NCBI GenBank assembly: GCA_002385805.1
Contig: DGEF01000124.1
Span: 1-55,942 of the forward strand
Direction: 5' to 3'
Length of the DNA stretch: 55,942 bases
From: Peptococcaceae bacterium UBA3933
GTDB taxonomy: Bacteria > Bacillota > Peptococcia > Peptococcales > BICA1-8
Position numbers and translations under genes: made by a program. Positions 40,746 through 49,541 of the stretch are shown here, one piece after another. The notes under the pieces are model-generated. The model was not told where the DNA came from, did not search any database, and saw nothing but the letters and a program-made list of their open reading frames with translations. Each line of letters opens with the position of its first letter. The stretch's first letter is position 1.

Positions 40746-43388
40746 TTATTTTAGGCTGTCCAACCTGGTTAACAAGGCCTCTTTATTGGCCTGGTATTTA
40801 TTAAGTTTATCTTTTTCTTTATCAATTACTTCCTGGGGAGCCTTGGCCAAGAACCCTTGGTTACTTAATTTTTTCTCAAGCCTACTGATCTCCTGTTCCA
40901 TTTTATCTACTTCTTTTTCTAAACGGGCAATCTCTTTTTCAATATCAACTAGGCCTTTCAAAGGTAAAAATATTTCAATCCCCTGTACAACTGCGGTAAC
41001 CGCCTGTTGAGGTTTTTGGGCTAATTTTAATTCCAATTTCAAATTGCTGACAGTAGCCAGCTGCTTAATAAATCCTTCCCCATTACTAATAACCGTTAAA
41101 TAGTCCTCCCTGTTGGCTCCAATAATAATTTCCGCCTCTATACCCGGAGGAATATTCATTTCACTACGCAAGTTTCTAATAGCCCTGATGATTTCCATAA
41201 CTAAGGCCATTTCTTCCTCAATCTTCTTATCTACAAATTGCTCCTCAACCTGAGGCCAGGTTGTTAACATAATTGTTTGGCCTTCATGAGGCAGATGCTG
41301 CCAAATTTCCTCTGTAATAAAAGGCATAAAGGGATGTAACAATTCCATGGTTCCCCGTAAAACATTAGCCAGAACACTTTGGGCAGTAGCCTTGCTTACC
41401 TCATTTTCTTTACCGTATAGACGTGGTTTCACCAGTTCAATGTACCAATCACAAAACTCACTCCAGATAAAATCATAAAGCAATCGTGCAGCTTCCCCTA
41501 ACTCATACTTTTCTAAAAGTTTTGTTACTTGATCTACGGTAGAATTAAAACGACTTAAAATCCAGCGATCCGCTAGATTATACTGGGGAGCATATTTTCC
41601 TTCTTCATAATCTTTTAGATTCATTAAAACAAAGCGAGCTGCATTCCAAATCTTGTTGGCAAAATTACGGGTAGCTTCTAATCTTTCAAAATGAAATCTT
41701 AAGTCGTTCCCAGGGGTGTTACCGGTTATCAGCATAAACCTTAAAGTATCTGCTCCATACTCTTCAATTACCTCTAAAGGATCTACCCCATTACCCAAGG
41801 ACTTACTCATTTTTCGCCCTTGAGCATCCAGAACTAAACCGTGGATAAACACTTCTTTAAAAGGTATTTCCTCCATGGCATATAAAGCTGTAAAAATCAT
41901 CCTGGCTACCCAGAAGAAAATGATATCTCTTCCCGTCACCAACACACTGGTAGGATAATACTTGGCTAAATCCTTTGTCTGCTCCGGCCAGCCTAAAGTT
42001 GAAAAGGGCCATAAACCTGAACTAAACCAGGTATCTAAAACATCCGGATCCTGCTCTAAATTATGAGAGTTACATTTAGGACAAGTTGAAGGATTTTCTT
42101 TACTACAAATCACTTCCCCACAGTCCTGGCAGTACCAGACGGGTATCCTATGCCCCCACCATAACTGGCGAGAGATGCACCAGTCTCTAATGTTCTCCAT
42201 CCAGTCCAGATATATTTTGGTAAACCTTTCCGGAACAAAACGGGTTTTACCTTCTTTAACTACTTGAATAGCCGGTTGGGCTAAGGGCTTCATTCTTACA
42301 AACCATTGTTTAGAAACTAAAGGTTCGATAACTGTATCACAGCGGTAACAATGACCTACTGCATGATCATGGTCCGTTATTTTAACCAGGTAACCTTGCT
42401 TTTCCAAATCCTCAACAATTCTCTTACGGCATTCATATCTATCCAACCCTTGATAAGGTCCCGCATTTTCATTCATACGAGCATCTTTGCCCATTACAAC
42501 CACCTCAGGCAAGTTATGTCTTCTTGCCACCTCAAAATCATTAGGGTCATGGGCAGGTGTAATCTTAACGGCTCCGGTACCAAACTCTCTATCAACATAT
42601 TCATCGGCTATTACCGGAATCACTCTGTTGACAATGGGTAAAACAAGGTTGGTACCTATTAAATGAGCATAACGTTTATCTTCCGGATGAACTGCCACTG
42701 CTGTATCTCCCAGCATGGTTTCCGGTCGTGTAGTAGCTATTTCGATATAATCAGTGCCGTCTTCAGTAGGATAGCGCAAATGATACAGCTTGCCTTTTTC
42801 TTCGGCATGTTCTACCTCAATATCGGAAATGGTGGTCTGGCAATGAGGGCACCAGTTAATAATATAATTATCCTGATAGATCAAACCATCGTTATACAAG
42901 CGGACAAATATTTCTCTTACTGCCTTGGAACAACCTTCATCCATAGTAAAACGTTCCCGGTCCCAATCACAAGAGGTTCCCAGTTTTCTTAACTGTTGAG
43001 TAATCCGGTTACCGTACTGTTCTTTCCAGGCCCAGGCCCTTTCCAAAAACTTTTCCCGACCCAATTCATGCTTATTTGTTCCCTCTTCAGCTAATTGGGC
43101 TTCAACTTTGGCCTGGGTAGCTATCCCGGCATGGTCAGTACCGGGGAGCCATAAGGTATTATACCCCTGCATCCTCCGCCAGCGGGTCAAAATATCCTGT
43201 AAAGTATTGTCCAAAGCATGACCTAAATGTAAAGAACCGGTCACATTAGGGGGAGGCATAACAATGGAAAAATGAGGCTTGTCCTCATCCACATCGGCAT
43301 GGAAGAATTTATTATTTTCCCAATAAGTATACCATTTTTCCTCTACCTGCTTAGGATCATAAACTTTCGATAAGTTATTCTCAGTCAT
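40746..43388 (-). CDS. valS: valyl-tRNA synthetase
   Basis: An 880-residue class I synthetase that charges tRNA-Val. It begins with PPNVTGSLHLGHAL (the HIGH motif, about residue 45) and has an editing domain with TTRPETMLGDTAVAVHP. KMSKSLGN lies near residue 520. The anticodon domain and a C-terminal tRNA-binding coiled coil (last about 65 residues, EIARLEKEVDKMEQEISRL) complete it. The ATG at 43388 follows AAAGGAG; the frame extends 17 codons into the leader but without a ribosome site. It is controlled by the T-box leader upstream. Confidence 0.97.
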   Translation of the reverse strand: MTENNLSKVYDPKQVEEKWYTYWENNKFFHADVDEDKPHFSIVMPPPNVTGSLHLGHALDNTLQDILTRWRRMQGYNTLWLPGTDHAGIATQAKVEAQLAEEGTNKHELGREKFLERAWAWKEQYGNRITQQLRKLGTSCDWDRERFTMDEGCSKAVREIFVRLYNDGLIYQDNYIINWCPHCQTTISDIEVEHAEEKGKLYHLRYPTEDGTDYIEIATTRPETMLGDTAVAVHPEDKRYAHLIGTNLVLPIVNRVIPVIADEYVDREFGTGAVKITPAHDPNDFEVARRHNLPEVVVMGKDARMNENAGPYQGLDRYECRKRIVEDLEKQGYLVKITDHDHAVGHCYRCDTVIEPLVSKQWFVRMKPLAQPAIQVVKEGKTRFVPERFTKIYLDWMENIRDWCISRQLWWGHRIPVWYCQDCGEVICSKENPSTCPKCNSHNLEQDPDVLDTWFSSGLWPFSTLGWPEQTKDLAKYYPTSVLVTGRDIIFFWVARMIFTALYAMEEIPFKEVFIHGLVLDAQGRKMSKSLGNGVDPLEVIEEYGADTLRFMLITGNTPGNDLRFHFERLEATRNFANKIWNAARFVLMNLKDYEEGKYAPQYNLADRWILSRFNSTVDQVTKLLEKYELGEAARLLYDFIWSEFCDWYIELVKPRLYGKENEVSKATAQSVLANVLRGTMELLHPFMPFITEEIWQHLPHEGQTIMLTTWPQVEEQFVDKKIEEEMALVMEIIRAIRNLRSEMNIPPGIEAEIIIGANREDYLTVISNGEGFIKQLATVSNLKLELKLAQKPQQAVTAVVQGIEIFLPLKGLVDIEKEIARLEKEVDKMEQEISRLEKKLSNQGFLAKAPQEVIDKEKDKLNKYQANKEALLTRLDSLK

Positions 43389-43424
43389 TAACTTTTCTCC
43401 TTTCCAATTTGCTGACAATATTAT

Positions 43425-43877
43425 AAAAGCCTCTCTCATCCCTAAGGACGAAAGAGGCTACTTCCGCGGTACCACCTTAATTTCACAATAAATGTGACTC
43501 TTTACAAGCTATAACGGGCTTTCCCGAAGAAACCTACTGAGTTAGTGACTAGTGACTGGTGACTAGTCACTAGTTGGTAGTGGCTAGATTTAGTGATTAG
43601 TGACTGGTGACTAGTAATGTCTTAGTCTTAACCTCAACCTTAACCTTACGACCGTAGGGAGTTTAAATCTCGCCCACTCGCCCACTGACATCTTGAGTGT
43701 CCCGTGAGTGTTAGACTCGCTCACTTCTTTTTCCGTTCAGTTTCCTGCCTCCGGGGCTACCTTCAGGTTGGAGCATCCAGGGAATTTTTCAGCCAAGAAT
43801 TCCCCTCTCTTTAGGAGCCGGAACAACCCTACTCCTCCCCTTCAACGGCTGTTATATTATAAATACACTTTCACATT
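43425..43877 (-). promoter_or_regulatory. T-box leader of valS with a repeat insertion
   Basis: The minus strand carries the T-box core GGTGGTACCGCG (43465-43476). A terminator follows: GCCTCTTTCGTCC with GGATGAGAGAGGC (43429-43458), then TTTT. Near the 5' end, Stem I features are seen: a GAGTA element, an AGAGAG bulge and a GGCTGAAAA loop. The most likely specifier codon is GTA (valine) at 43758-43760. Uncharged tRNA-Val would favour the antiterminator and valS expression. About 190 bases between Stem I and the antiterminator are made of the contig's repeat families rather than normal T-box stems. Confidence 0.85.
43535..43730. repeat. heptamer, octamer and hexamer repeats inside the T-box leader
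   Basis: TAGTGAC/TAGTGGC heptamers in both orientations fill about 43541-43616. GGTTAA/GGTTGA-type hexamers (minus strand) are at about 43625-43650. Two GTGGGCGA octamers are at about 43672-43687 and one GTGAGCGA at about 43714-43722, all on the minus strand. Confidence 0.8.
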
Positions 43878-43883
43878 TTCTAT

Positions 43884-43911
43884 ATTATACAATGAAATTC
43901 ACCTCTGTCAA
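43884..43911 (-). promoter_or_regulatory. valS promoter
   Basis: On the minus strand a consensus -35 TTGACA (43906-43911), a 16-base spacer and -10 TATAAT (43884-43889). Transcription would begin near 43877. The -35 box overlaps the last codons of the upstream membrane protein gene. Confidence 0.85.
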
Positions 43912-44402
43912 GTTCCGAAAAATTTTTGCTTTTTCGCTTCTTTAAAGCTGTAGCCCAGGCGTGCTTTTTTGGCCTGTAATGCTTTTAATCCCACTATTCC
44001 GCCGGAAGTTCCCAGCATTACTGAGGCTGCCCATTGAAAAAGCACATGTTCCCAGCCGACTAAAGTAGGGACAACTTCTAATAAGAAGATGGCTGAGAGA
44101 AATCCTAAAAATACCCCTGTCCACAAACCATGCTGCCATCCTTTAAATCCTGCCCGATAAGCTGCCAAAAATCCTCCTAAGAAAAATACACTCCAGGTTA
44201 CTAATTTCAATAAACCTTCCATGACATAAATTGTTTCATCAGTGAAAATAACCAGACCCATAGTGCCCATCCCTACTAAAAGTATCCAGAGAAACAGGGA
44301 CATTAAAATACCATACCATAATGCGGCAAAACTAACCCCCAATTCTTTGCTGTCCGTAAATTTTTTTATGCTTCCACTGATTTTCCTTAAATCTTTTTTC
44401 AC
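43908..44402 (-). CDS. small membrane protein, TIGR04086-like
   Basis: A 164-residue protein with four membrane segments between about residues 22 and 145 and a charged start and end. The pattern of four helices with glycine-rich ends (FLGGFLAAYRAGFKGWQHG) resembles the TIGR04086 family of Clostridia, whose role is unknown. It starts with GTG after a GGGGGAGG site. It has no obvious partner. Its 3' end reaches into the valS promoter. Confidence 0.65.
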   Translation of the reverse strand: MKKDLRKISGSIKKFTDSKELGVSFAALWYGILMSLFLWILLVGMGTMGLVIFTDETIYVMEGLLKLVTWSVFFLGGFLAAYRAGFKGWQHGLWTGVFLGFLSAIFLLEVVPTLVGWEHVLFQWAASVMLGTSGGIVGLKALQAKKARLGYSFKEAKKQKFFGT

Positions 44403-44545
44403 CTCAGTCCTCCCCCTTTATTTACTAAACTCAGTAAATTTCTATGTAAAAAATATAAAATTATTCAAATTAATAGAAATTATTACTACTGAACTCTAAT
44501 TTTTTGAATATACATAGATTGAGTTTTTCGGGAGGTGAAAATCCG

Positions 44546-45583
44546 GTGAACCGGAAAAAATGGAGCATTTTATTAATATTTCTATTTTCAGTAATATTAA
44601 TTACCGCCTGTCATCTGCTAAAAAAAGATTCACCTTCTCTTACCACTATTCACTTACAGGAGTTTTCTCACAGCATTTACCATGCACCTCAATATGTGGC
44701 CGTAAACAAGGGTTTTTGGGCAGAAGAAGGCCTCATAATCCGAATAGAACAAGCTAAAAGTAATCCTCAGGAAATAATAGAGGGACTGCTTACAGAAAAT
44801 ACAGAAATTTTGTTAATTGACGGGCAATTAATACTACCTTTACTTAAATCATCGGCGAGAGAAAATATAATCGGTTTTGCTCAAATAACTCAGAATGAAG
44901 GCTCTTTTTTAGTCCACCGGGAAGAAAAACATGATTTTCAATGGGAAGACCTAAAAAAGGAAATAATTATTAGTAGCCCCTCGGAAACCTTATCCCAAGC
45001 TCTTTTAGAATATGTTCTTAGAGAGAATAAAATCAGACCTTATCGCGAGGTGGATGTGGTTGAAAATATTCCTTCAAAGGAACTGGCGGTAGGTGTATTT
45101 AAAAGCGGTAGCGGAAATTTAATTCAACTTTCCGAACCCCTTGTTTCTCTAGTAGAACAAGAAAAAGAAGGCTATGTTGTCACTTCTTTGGCCGGGCAAA
45201 TTGGCAACATCACTAACGGTGTATATGTAGCTCCAAGAGATTATCTGGAAACAAAACAGGAAATCATTCAAAAGTTTACCAATGGCTTATATAAAGCTCA
45301 AATCTGGTGTGCTACCCACGATGCAAAAGAAATTGCCCAGGTAATAAAACCTTTTTTTCCTGAAGTAAAAATGGAAATTCTCGAAACAGCAGTAAACCGG
45401 TACAAAGACCTGGAAGTCTGGAATACTAACCCTGTTATTCAAAAAGAAAGTGTAGCCAGACTCCAGGAAATTCTGACAAATGTAGGAAAAATGGGGGCAG
45501 AAATTTTTGAAAATGATTTTATAGACAATTCCTTTGCCCAAAATGCCATAGAAAATATCCCCTGGCCGGAAGAAAGCAAGTAA
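44546..45583 (+). CDS. NMT1/NitT-TauT-type substrate-binding lipoprotein
   Basis: A 345-residue protein. The start VNRKKWSILLIFLFSVILI ends in a lipobox (ITAC), so it is a membrane-anchored lipoprotein. The rest matches ABC solute-binding proteins of the NMT1/THI5/SsuA type: HAPQYVAVNKGFWAEEGL near residue 40, and a two-lobed fold with NIGFAQITQNEGS-like strands. No permease or ATPase gene is next to it, so it is an orphan here. The GTG at 44546, eight bases after GGGAGGTG, is the likely start; the frame is open to an ATG at 44504. A heptamer repeat begins right after its stop codon. Confidence 0.8.
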   Translation: MNRKKWSILLIFLFSVILITACHLLKKDSPSLTTIHLQEFSHSIYHAPQYVAVNKGFWAEEGLIIRIEQAKSNPQEIIEGLLTENTEILLIDGQLILPLLKSSARENIIGFAQITQNEGSFLVHREEKHDFQWEDLKKEIIISSPSETLSQALLEYVLRENKIRPYREVDVVENIPSKELAVGVFKSGSGNLIQLSEPLVSLVEQEKEGYVVTSLAGQIGNITNGVYVAPRDYLETKQEIIQKFTNGLYKAQIWCATHDAKEIAQVIKPFFPEVKMEILETAVNRYKDLEVWNTNPVIQKESVARLQEILTNVGKMGAEIFENDFIDNSFAQNAIENIPWPEESK

Positions 45584-45983
45584 CTAGTGACTGGAATTAT
45601 GAACCACTAATGCACACAGATTAACACAGATAAACACTAATGGTTCGCCTAACGGCGAAAAATATTGATATCTTTTGAATGAGCATCTGCTTTAAAGCTC
45701 TTTATTAGGGATGCATCTGCTCACGGGTTAAAATTTAGGGATGCATCGTCTTTAAAGTAATCTTTCAGGATGCATCAAAAAATGAATCCTAAAAGCAGAT
45801 GCATCATGCAGCATAACCCTAAAGCAGATGCTCATATAGAATTGCAATAATTATTTTTTCGCTTACTCGCCACATGCCCACTACAAACTAGTCACTAGTC
45901 ACTAATCACTAAATCTAGCCACCAGCCACTAAAAACTAGCCACTAAACTATTTGTATTCATCCGTGTTTATCCGTGGTTAATA
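45584..45983. repeat. composite repeat region with a GATGCATC array at its core
   Basis: From left: TAGTGAC heptamers, CACAGATAAA-type decamers (45613-45636), a core array (45679-45835), inverted heptamers (45888-45950) and inverted decamers ending in TCCGTGTTTATCCGTGG (about 45961-45977). In the core GATGCATC occurs at 45710, 45740, 45769 and 45798, 29-30 bases apart. ATGAGCATCTGCTTTA (45679-45694) pairs perfectly with 45820-45835, and GATGCATCTGC (45710-45720) with 45795-45805. I see no gene in this 406-base gap. Confidence 0.8.
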
Positions 45984-45989
45984 ATTCTA

Positions 45990-46589
45990 TTACCATCTAG
46001 TGTATTCTTTAAAACAAGCCAAACACACCGGCTTACCATTCTGTAGCCTGCCCCGGGGCTCCATAAAATACTCCCCACATTCCGCACAAGGAATCGAATT
46101 AAAGATCCTGGCTTTACTAGGTAACTGAATATCTACAAATTCCACTTTACAGATTTTTTCAAAGGGTAAATGCAAAATGTCCTGTATACGCTGTTGCTGT
46201 TGAGATTGAAATAATTCTTTTTCTTCACTGCTGGCTTTGCCGCTGAATACTTTTTCTCTGAGAGCTTTCTGTTCTTCACTGGGTTTACTTCCATAAAAAG
46301 CAACTCTTACAGCTTTGTTTCCATCCCTACGGGCAATGGTGTACACCTGTTTACCATAATCTCTGAAAAATAGATTGCCTTTACCCAAGGTACAACCGGC
46401 AATGACCTGAACCCCGTCCACTCCACAGGCATCCGTTTCTACAATGGCTACTAATTCTTCATCTTCCGCCCTTTCCACTCCTAATTTTTCTAAAGCGATT
46501 AGACTTGCCCGTACTCCTAAAGCCAGGCCGGGGCAAGCATGACCGTGAAATTTAACGGCTTCTTGCCATTTTGTTGTTATATCCATCAT
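45990..46589 (-). CDS. FmdE-family protein with C-terminal zinc finger
   Basis: A 199-residue protein. Residues about 8-130 are the FmdE domain (FHGHACPGLALGVRAS with His, Cys and conserved Gly; VETDACGVDGVQVIAGCTLGKG). The C-terminal part ends in a zinc ribbon, CAECGEYFMEPRGR and PVCLACF. FmdE was first described with molybdenum formylmethanofuran dehydrogenase, but most bacterial members stand alone and are thought to bind metal; function is unproven. It is the last gene of the ABC-TrmO-FmdE group and its start overlaps the end of the TrmO gene. Confidence 0.85.
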   Translation of the reverse strand: MMDITTKWQEAVKFHGHACPGLALGVRASLIALEKLGVERAEDEELVAIVETDACGVDGVQVIAGCTLGKGNLFFRDYGKQVYTIARRDGNKAVRVAFYGSKPSEEQKALREKVFSGKASSEEKELFQSQQQQRIQDILHLPFEKICKVEFVDIQLPSKARIFNSIPCAECGEYFMEPRGRLQNGKPVCLACFKEYTRW

Positions 46590-47032
46590 TCATTCTCCTT
46601 TCGCCATTTTTCAAAGAGTCCCAGACCTTTTGCATTTAAAACCACATCAATTTGGGAATTATACGGTTTTATGTCCAGGACCGGGCTTTTATCTAAAGCG
46701 TCCATTCCTTTTACTTTTAGCAGATTTCCTTTTCTCTCCAGTAAATCCACTACATTAAAAGCTATGGGATTAGGCCGGTGAGGTGATCTGGTTGCAAATA
46801 CACCGTGAAGTTTTGTATCCCAAGGTGTGGTAACCTGGAGCAAATCCCGTTGGGCCCGGTCACACCAGTACAAAACGATTAAATGGGATACCATCTCCAA
46901 ATCTTTTAATCCGGCAGAATACTTCTCGAATATTTCTATTGTAAAAACATCCATTTTCATTCTTCCTTGAGGTGGCGCATCCTTCGTTTCCCGATAGGGT
47001 GAATGAATTATGCCAATCGGTACTAAATTCAT
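46586..47032 (-). CDS. TrmO/TsaA-family tRNA methyltransferase-like protein
   Basis: A 148-residue protein covering one PF01980 (TsaA/YaeB) domain: VPIGIIHSPYRETKDAPPQG at the start, the ATRSPHRPNPIAF motif near residue 80, and LDIKPYNSQIDV near 118. E. coli TrmO uses S-adenosylmethionine to methylate t6A37 of tRNA-Thr. This short form lacks the C-terminal extension of E. coli TrmO. Short homologues often lie near metal-handling genes, so another role is possible. AGGAGG precedes the ATG; the gene is coupled with fmdE-like. Confidence 0.85.
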   Translation of the reverse strand: MNLVPIGIIHSPYRETKDAPPQGRMKMDVFTIEIFEKYSAGLKDLEMVSHLIVLYWCDRAQRDLLQVTTPWDTKLHGVFATRSPHRPNPIAFNVVDLLERKGNLLKVKGMDALDKSPVLDIKPYNSQIDVVLNAKGLGLFEKWRKENE

Positions 47033-47047
47033 AAATATATAGCCTCC

Positions 47048-48706
47048 TTAAAAATCCGAAAAATTTGCGGTGGCTTGTAATAATTTTCGGGTATAGGGAT
47101 GTTGAGGTAGGCTGAAAATCTGGGTGCTTAAACCCCTTTCCACCACTTGGCCGTCTTTTAAGACAAAAACCCGATCACTTACCTTACGAGCCAAAGCTAG
47201 GTCATGGGTGATGAAAAGAATGCTTAAACCCCTTTTTTCCTGTAAATCCATGATCAACCTCATGATTTTGGCCTGGATACTGGCATCCAGAGCTGAAGTA
47301 GGTTCATCGGCAATTAATAGTTTGGGTTCTAAGACTAACGCCCTTGCAATGGCCAGCCGCTGCAGTTCTCCGCCACTTAAATGGTGGGCATACCGGTTTA
47401 AAAATTCATCCTCATCGGGTAGCTCCACATCTCGTAAAGCTTTCTTTGCCTTGTGGATTCTTTCCTCAGGAGTGCCTAGCTTTTGAATAACCAGGGGCTC
47501 ACACACCGTCTCCAAAACATTGAGTCGGTGACTGATACAGTCCTGGGGGTTTTGGAAAATCATCTGGACTTTTTGATAAAATTCCTTATTCCATTTAACT
47601 ATTTTTTCCCCTTGAAAGTAAATACTGCCCTGATTAGCCTTTTCCAAGCCCATTAAACACAGGGCTAAAGTGGTTTTACCGGAACCGCTCTCCCCCACTA
47701 CCGCTACCGTTTCCCCTTCCTCAATATCCAAAGAAACTCCTTTTAAAGCCGTTACTCCCGAATAGACCTTAGTAAGGTCTTCCACTTTTAAAAGGTTGAC
47801 CACTCCTCCCCGCAAACAGGCGATTTCCCTTTCTCCCCTTTTTTCTAGCTTAGGGATTATTTTAGTACAGTCAGCTATCCGCTGGGTACATCTGTTGGCA
47901 AAAACGCACCCTTCCTGCTTCTCTATACCGAAACCGGGTATCCCCTGTAAATCCTTGGTGGCATCAAGAGTAGGAAAAGAACGAACTAACCCCCTCGTAT
48001 AAGGATGGCGGGGATTTTTGAGTATATCCTTAGTTAAACCCAACTCCATAATTCTCCCTTGATAGAGAACAGCTACCCTATTAGCCAGTTGATAAGCGGT
48101 GCTTAAATCATGGGTAACTAAAACCACTGTTTTTTCTGAAAAGACCTCCTTTAATAATTCACAAATCTTTGCTTTAGTCAATCCGTCCAGGGCTGCCGTT
48201 GGTTCATCCAGGATTAATACTTCCGGGTCATTGGTTAAAGCCATGGCTATCAGGGCCCTTTGTTTTTCTCCCCCACTAAGCTGGTGAGGGTACATCTGTC
48301 CCTTTACAGGTGCAAGACCTACTTTGTTTAACAAGTAATAAGCTTTTTTCTGGGCCTCTTTCCTGCTCAAAAGCTCATGTTCCAACATAGGCTCCATTAT
48401 CTGTTCAAGAACGGTCATTACCGGGTTGAAAGACCTATTTAAATCCTGAAAAACCATACTTACTTTATTCCATCTCAATAATCTCCTTTGGGGCTCAGGT
48501 AAAGATAAAAAATCCACCCCTTGGTAGATGATCTGGCCCTCCACATTGCCCGGACATAAGCCCATGAGACTTAAAGCCAGAGTTGTTTTACCTGCACCTG
48601 ATTCACCGATAACGGCTAATACATCCCCTTTGGGTACGGTAAGATTCAATTCTTTGATAACCGTGTTCCTTCCATAAGTAATTGTTAAGTCTTTAATCTC
48701 CAGCAT
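47048..48706 (-). CDS. fused double ATP-binding protein of a peptide/nickel-type ABC transporter
   Basis: A 552-residue protein that joins the two ATPases (DppD and DppF types) usually made as separate chains. Each half has Walker A (GESGAGKTTLALSLMG near residue 36; GESGSGKTTLALCLMG near 340), an ABC signature (HQLSGGEKQRALIA; HHLSGGELQRLAIA) and Walker B (LILDEPTAALDG; LLIADEPTSALDA). The middle, with a cysteine-rich segment (GCVFANRCTQRIADC), corresponds to the regulatory tail of DppD. It powers the permease pair upstream. It overlaps the permease gene by 14 bases. Confidence 0.93.
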   Translation of the reverse strand: MLEIKDLTITYGRNTVIKELNLTVPKGDVLAVIGESGAGKTTLALSLMGLCPGNVEGQIIYQGVDFLSLPEPQRRLLRWNKVSMVFQDLNRSFNPVMTVLEQIMEPMLEHELLSRKEAQKKAYYLLNKVGLAPVKGQMYPHQLSGGEKQRALIAMALTNDPEVLILDEPTAALDGLTKAKICELLKEVFSEKTVVLVTHDLSTAYQLANRVAVLYQGRIMELGLTKDILKNPRHPYTRGLVRSFPTLDATKDLQGIPGFGIEKQEGCVFANRCTQRIADCTKIIPKLEKRGEREIACLRGGVVNLLKVEDLTKVYSGVTALKGVSLDIEEGETVAVVGESGSGKTTLALCLMGLEKANQGSIYFQGEKIVKWNKEFYQKVQMIFQNPQDCISHRLNVLETVCEPLVIQKLGTPEERIHKAKKALRDVELPDEDEFLNRYAHHLSGGELQRLAIARALVLEPKLLIADEPTSALDASIQAKIMRLIMDLQEKRGLSILFITHDLALARKVSDRVFVLKDGQVVERGLSTQIFSLPQHPYTRKLLQATANFSDF

Positions 48707-49541
48707 TTTTTCCCACCTTTAGCCGCGGATTTAAGATTTCCTCCAGGGTGTACCCTAAGAAAGAGAAAGCCATTACCGTCAATGATAAACCTAGAGCCGG
48801 AGGAAGCAGCCAGTACCAATTATTTAAATAAGAATACTGTAAAGCCCGGTTGATAATCGTACCCCAGCTAATTAAAAGAGGGTCGCTAATACCCAAAAAG
48901 GCCAACCCGGCTTCCATAAATACGGCCCTTCGGGCATGAGCAATAAAGGAAGAAGCCAAAATGGGCCCCAAATCGGGAATAATGTGTTTGACCAGAATAT
49001 AGAAAGTACCGGCCCCAAAGGTTTTGGCGGCCTTAATATGACTTTTCTCTTGTAAAGTAAGGGTCTGGGCCCGAATGATTCGAGCACACCCGGGCCAGTT
49101 AAAGATTGAAAGGACAATAACCATCGTCACCGGTCCCGGTCTTAAATAGGCAGCGGTTAACAGCAACAATAAAATATTAGGGATAATCAAAAAAATATCA
49201 ATCAACCTCAAAACAAACCTTTCGTAAATCCCCCTCAATAAAGCTGCACTGCAACCGATAAAGACAGCTAAAGTCACTGTAAGTATCCCCACCGATAAAG
49301 CAGTAATAAAAGAGGTCCTGGCCCCGAAAATCACCCTGCTCCAAATATCCTGGCCCAAATCATTGGTACCCAGCCAGTGTTTTTGGGAAGGGGGTTGAAA
49401 AATATTTTCCGATACCTGGCGGGGAGAGTATGCCGTTAAAACAGGTGCCAGAAAGGCAATACTTAAGATTAAAGCTAAAAAGATTATCCCTAACCTGCCC
49501 AACCTGTTTTCTTTAAACCCGCGAACATAATTAATATGCAT
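48693..49541 (-). CDS. ABC transporter permease, DppC/NikC type
   Basis: A 282-residue inner membrane protein with six helices. The N-terminal segment PPSQKHWLGTNDLGQDIWSR is the hallmark of DppC/OppC/NikC permeases. The ATPase coupling loop EAGLAFLGISDPLLISWG lies near residue 210. It pairs with the DppB-type permease that precedes it and overlaps it by 11 bases. Substrate class (peptide, nickel complex or other) cannot be fixed by sequence alone. Confidence 0.92.
   Translation of the reverse strand: MHINYVRGFKENRLGRLGIIFLALILSIAFLAPVLTAYSPRQVSENIFQPPSQKHWLGTNDLGQDIWSRVIFGARTSFITALSVGILTVTLAVFIGCSAALLRGIYERFVLRLIDIFLIIPNILLLLLTAAYLRPGPVTMVIVLSIFNWPGCARIIRAQTLTLQEKSHIKAAKTFGAGTFYILVKHIIPDLGPILASSFIAHARRAVFMEAGLAFLGISDPLLISWGTIINRALQYSYLNNWYWLLPPALGLSLTVMAFSFLGYTLEEILNPRLKVGKNAGD

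Noticed and set aside
45679..45835. CRISPR array suggested by 29-30 base periodicity
   Set aside because: The conserved part is an 8-11 base palindrome, units are inverted in the right half, spacers are partly similar, and no cas genes are present.
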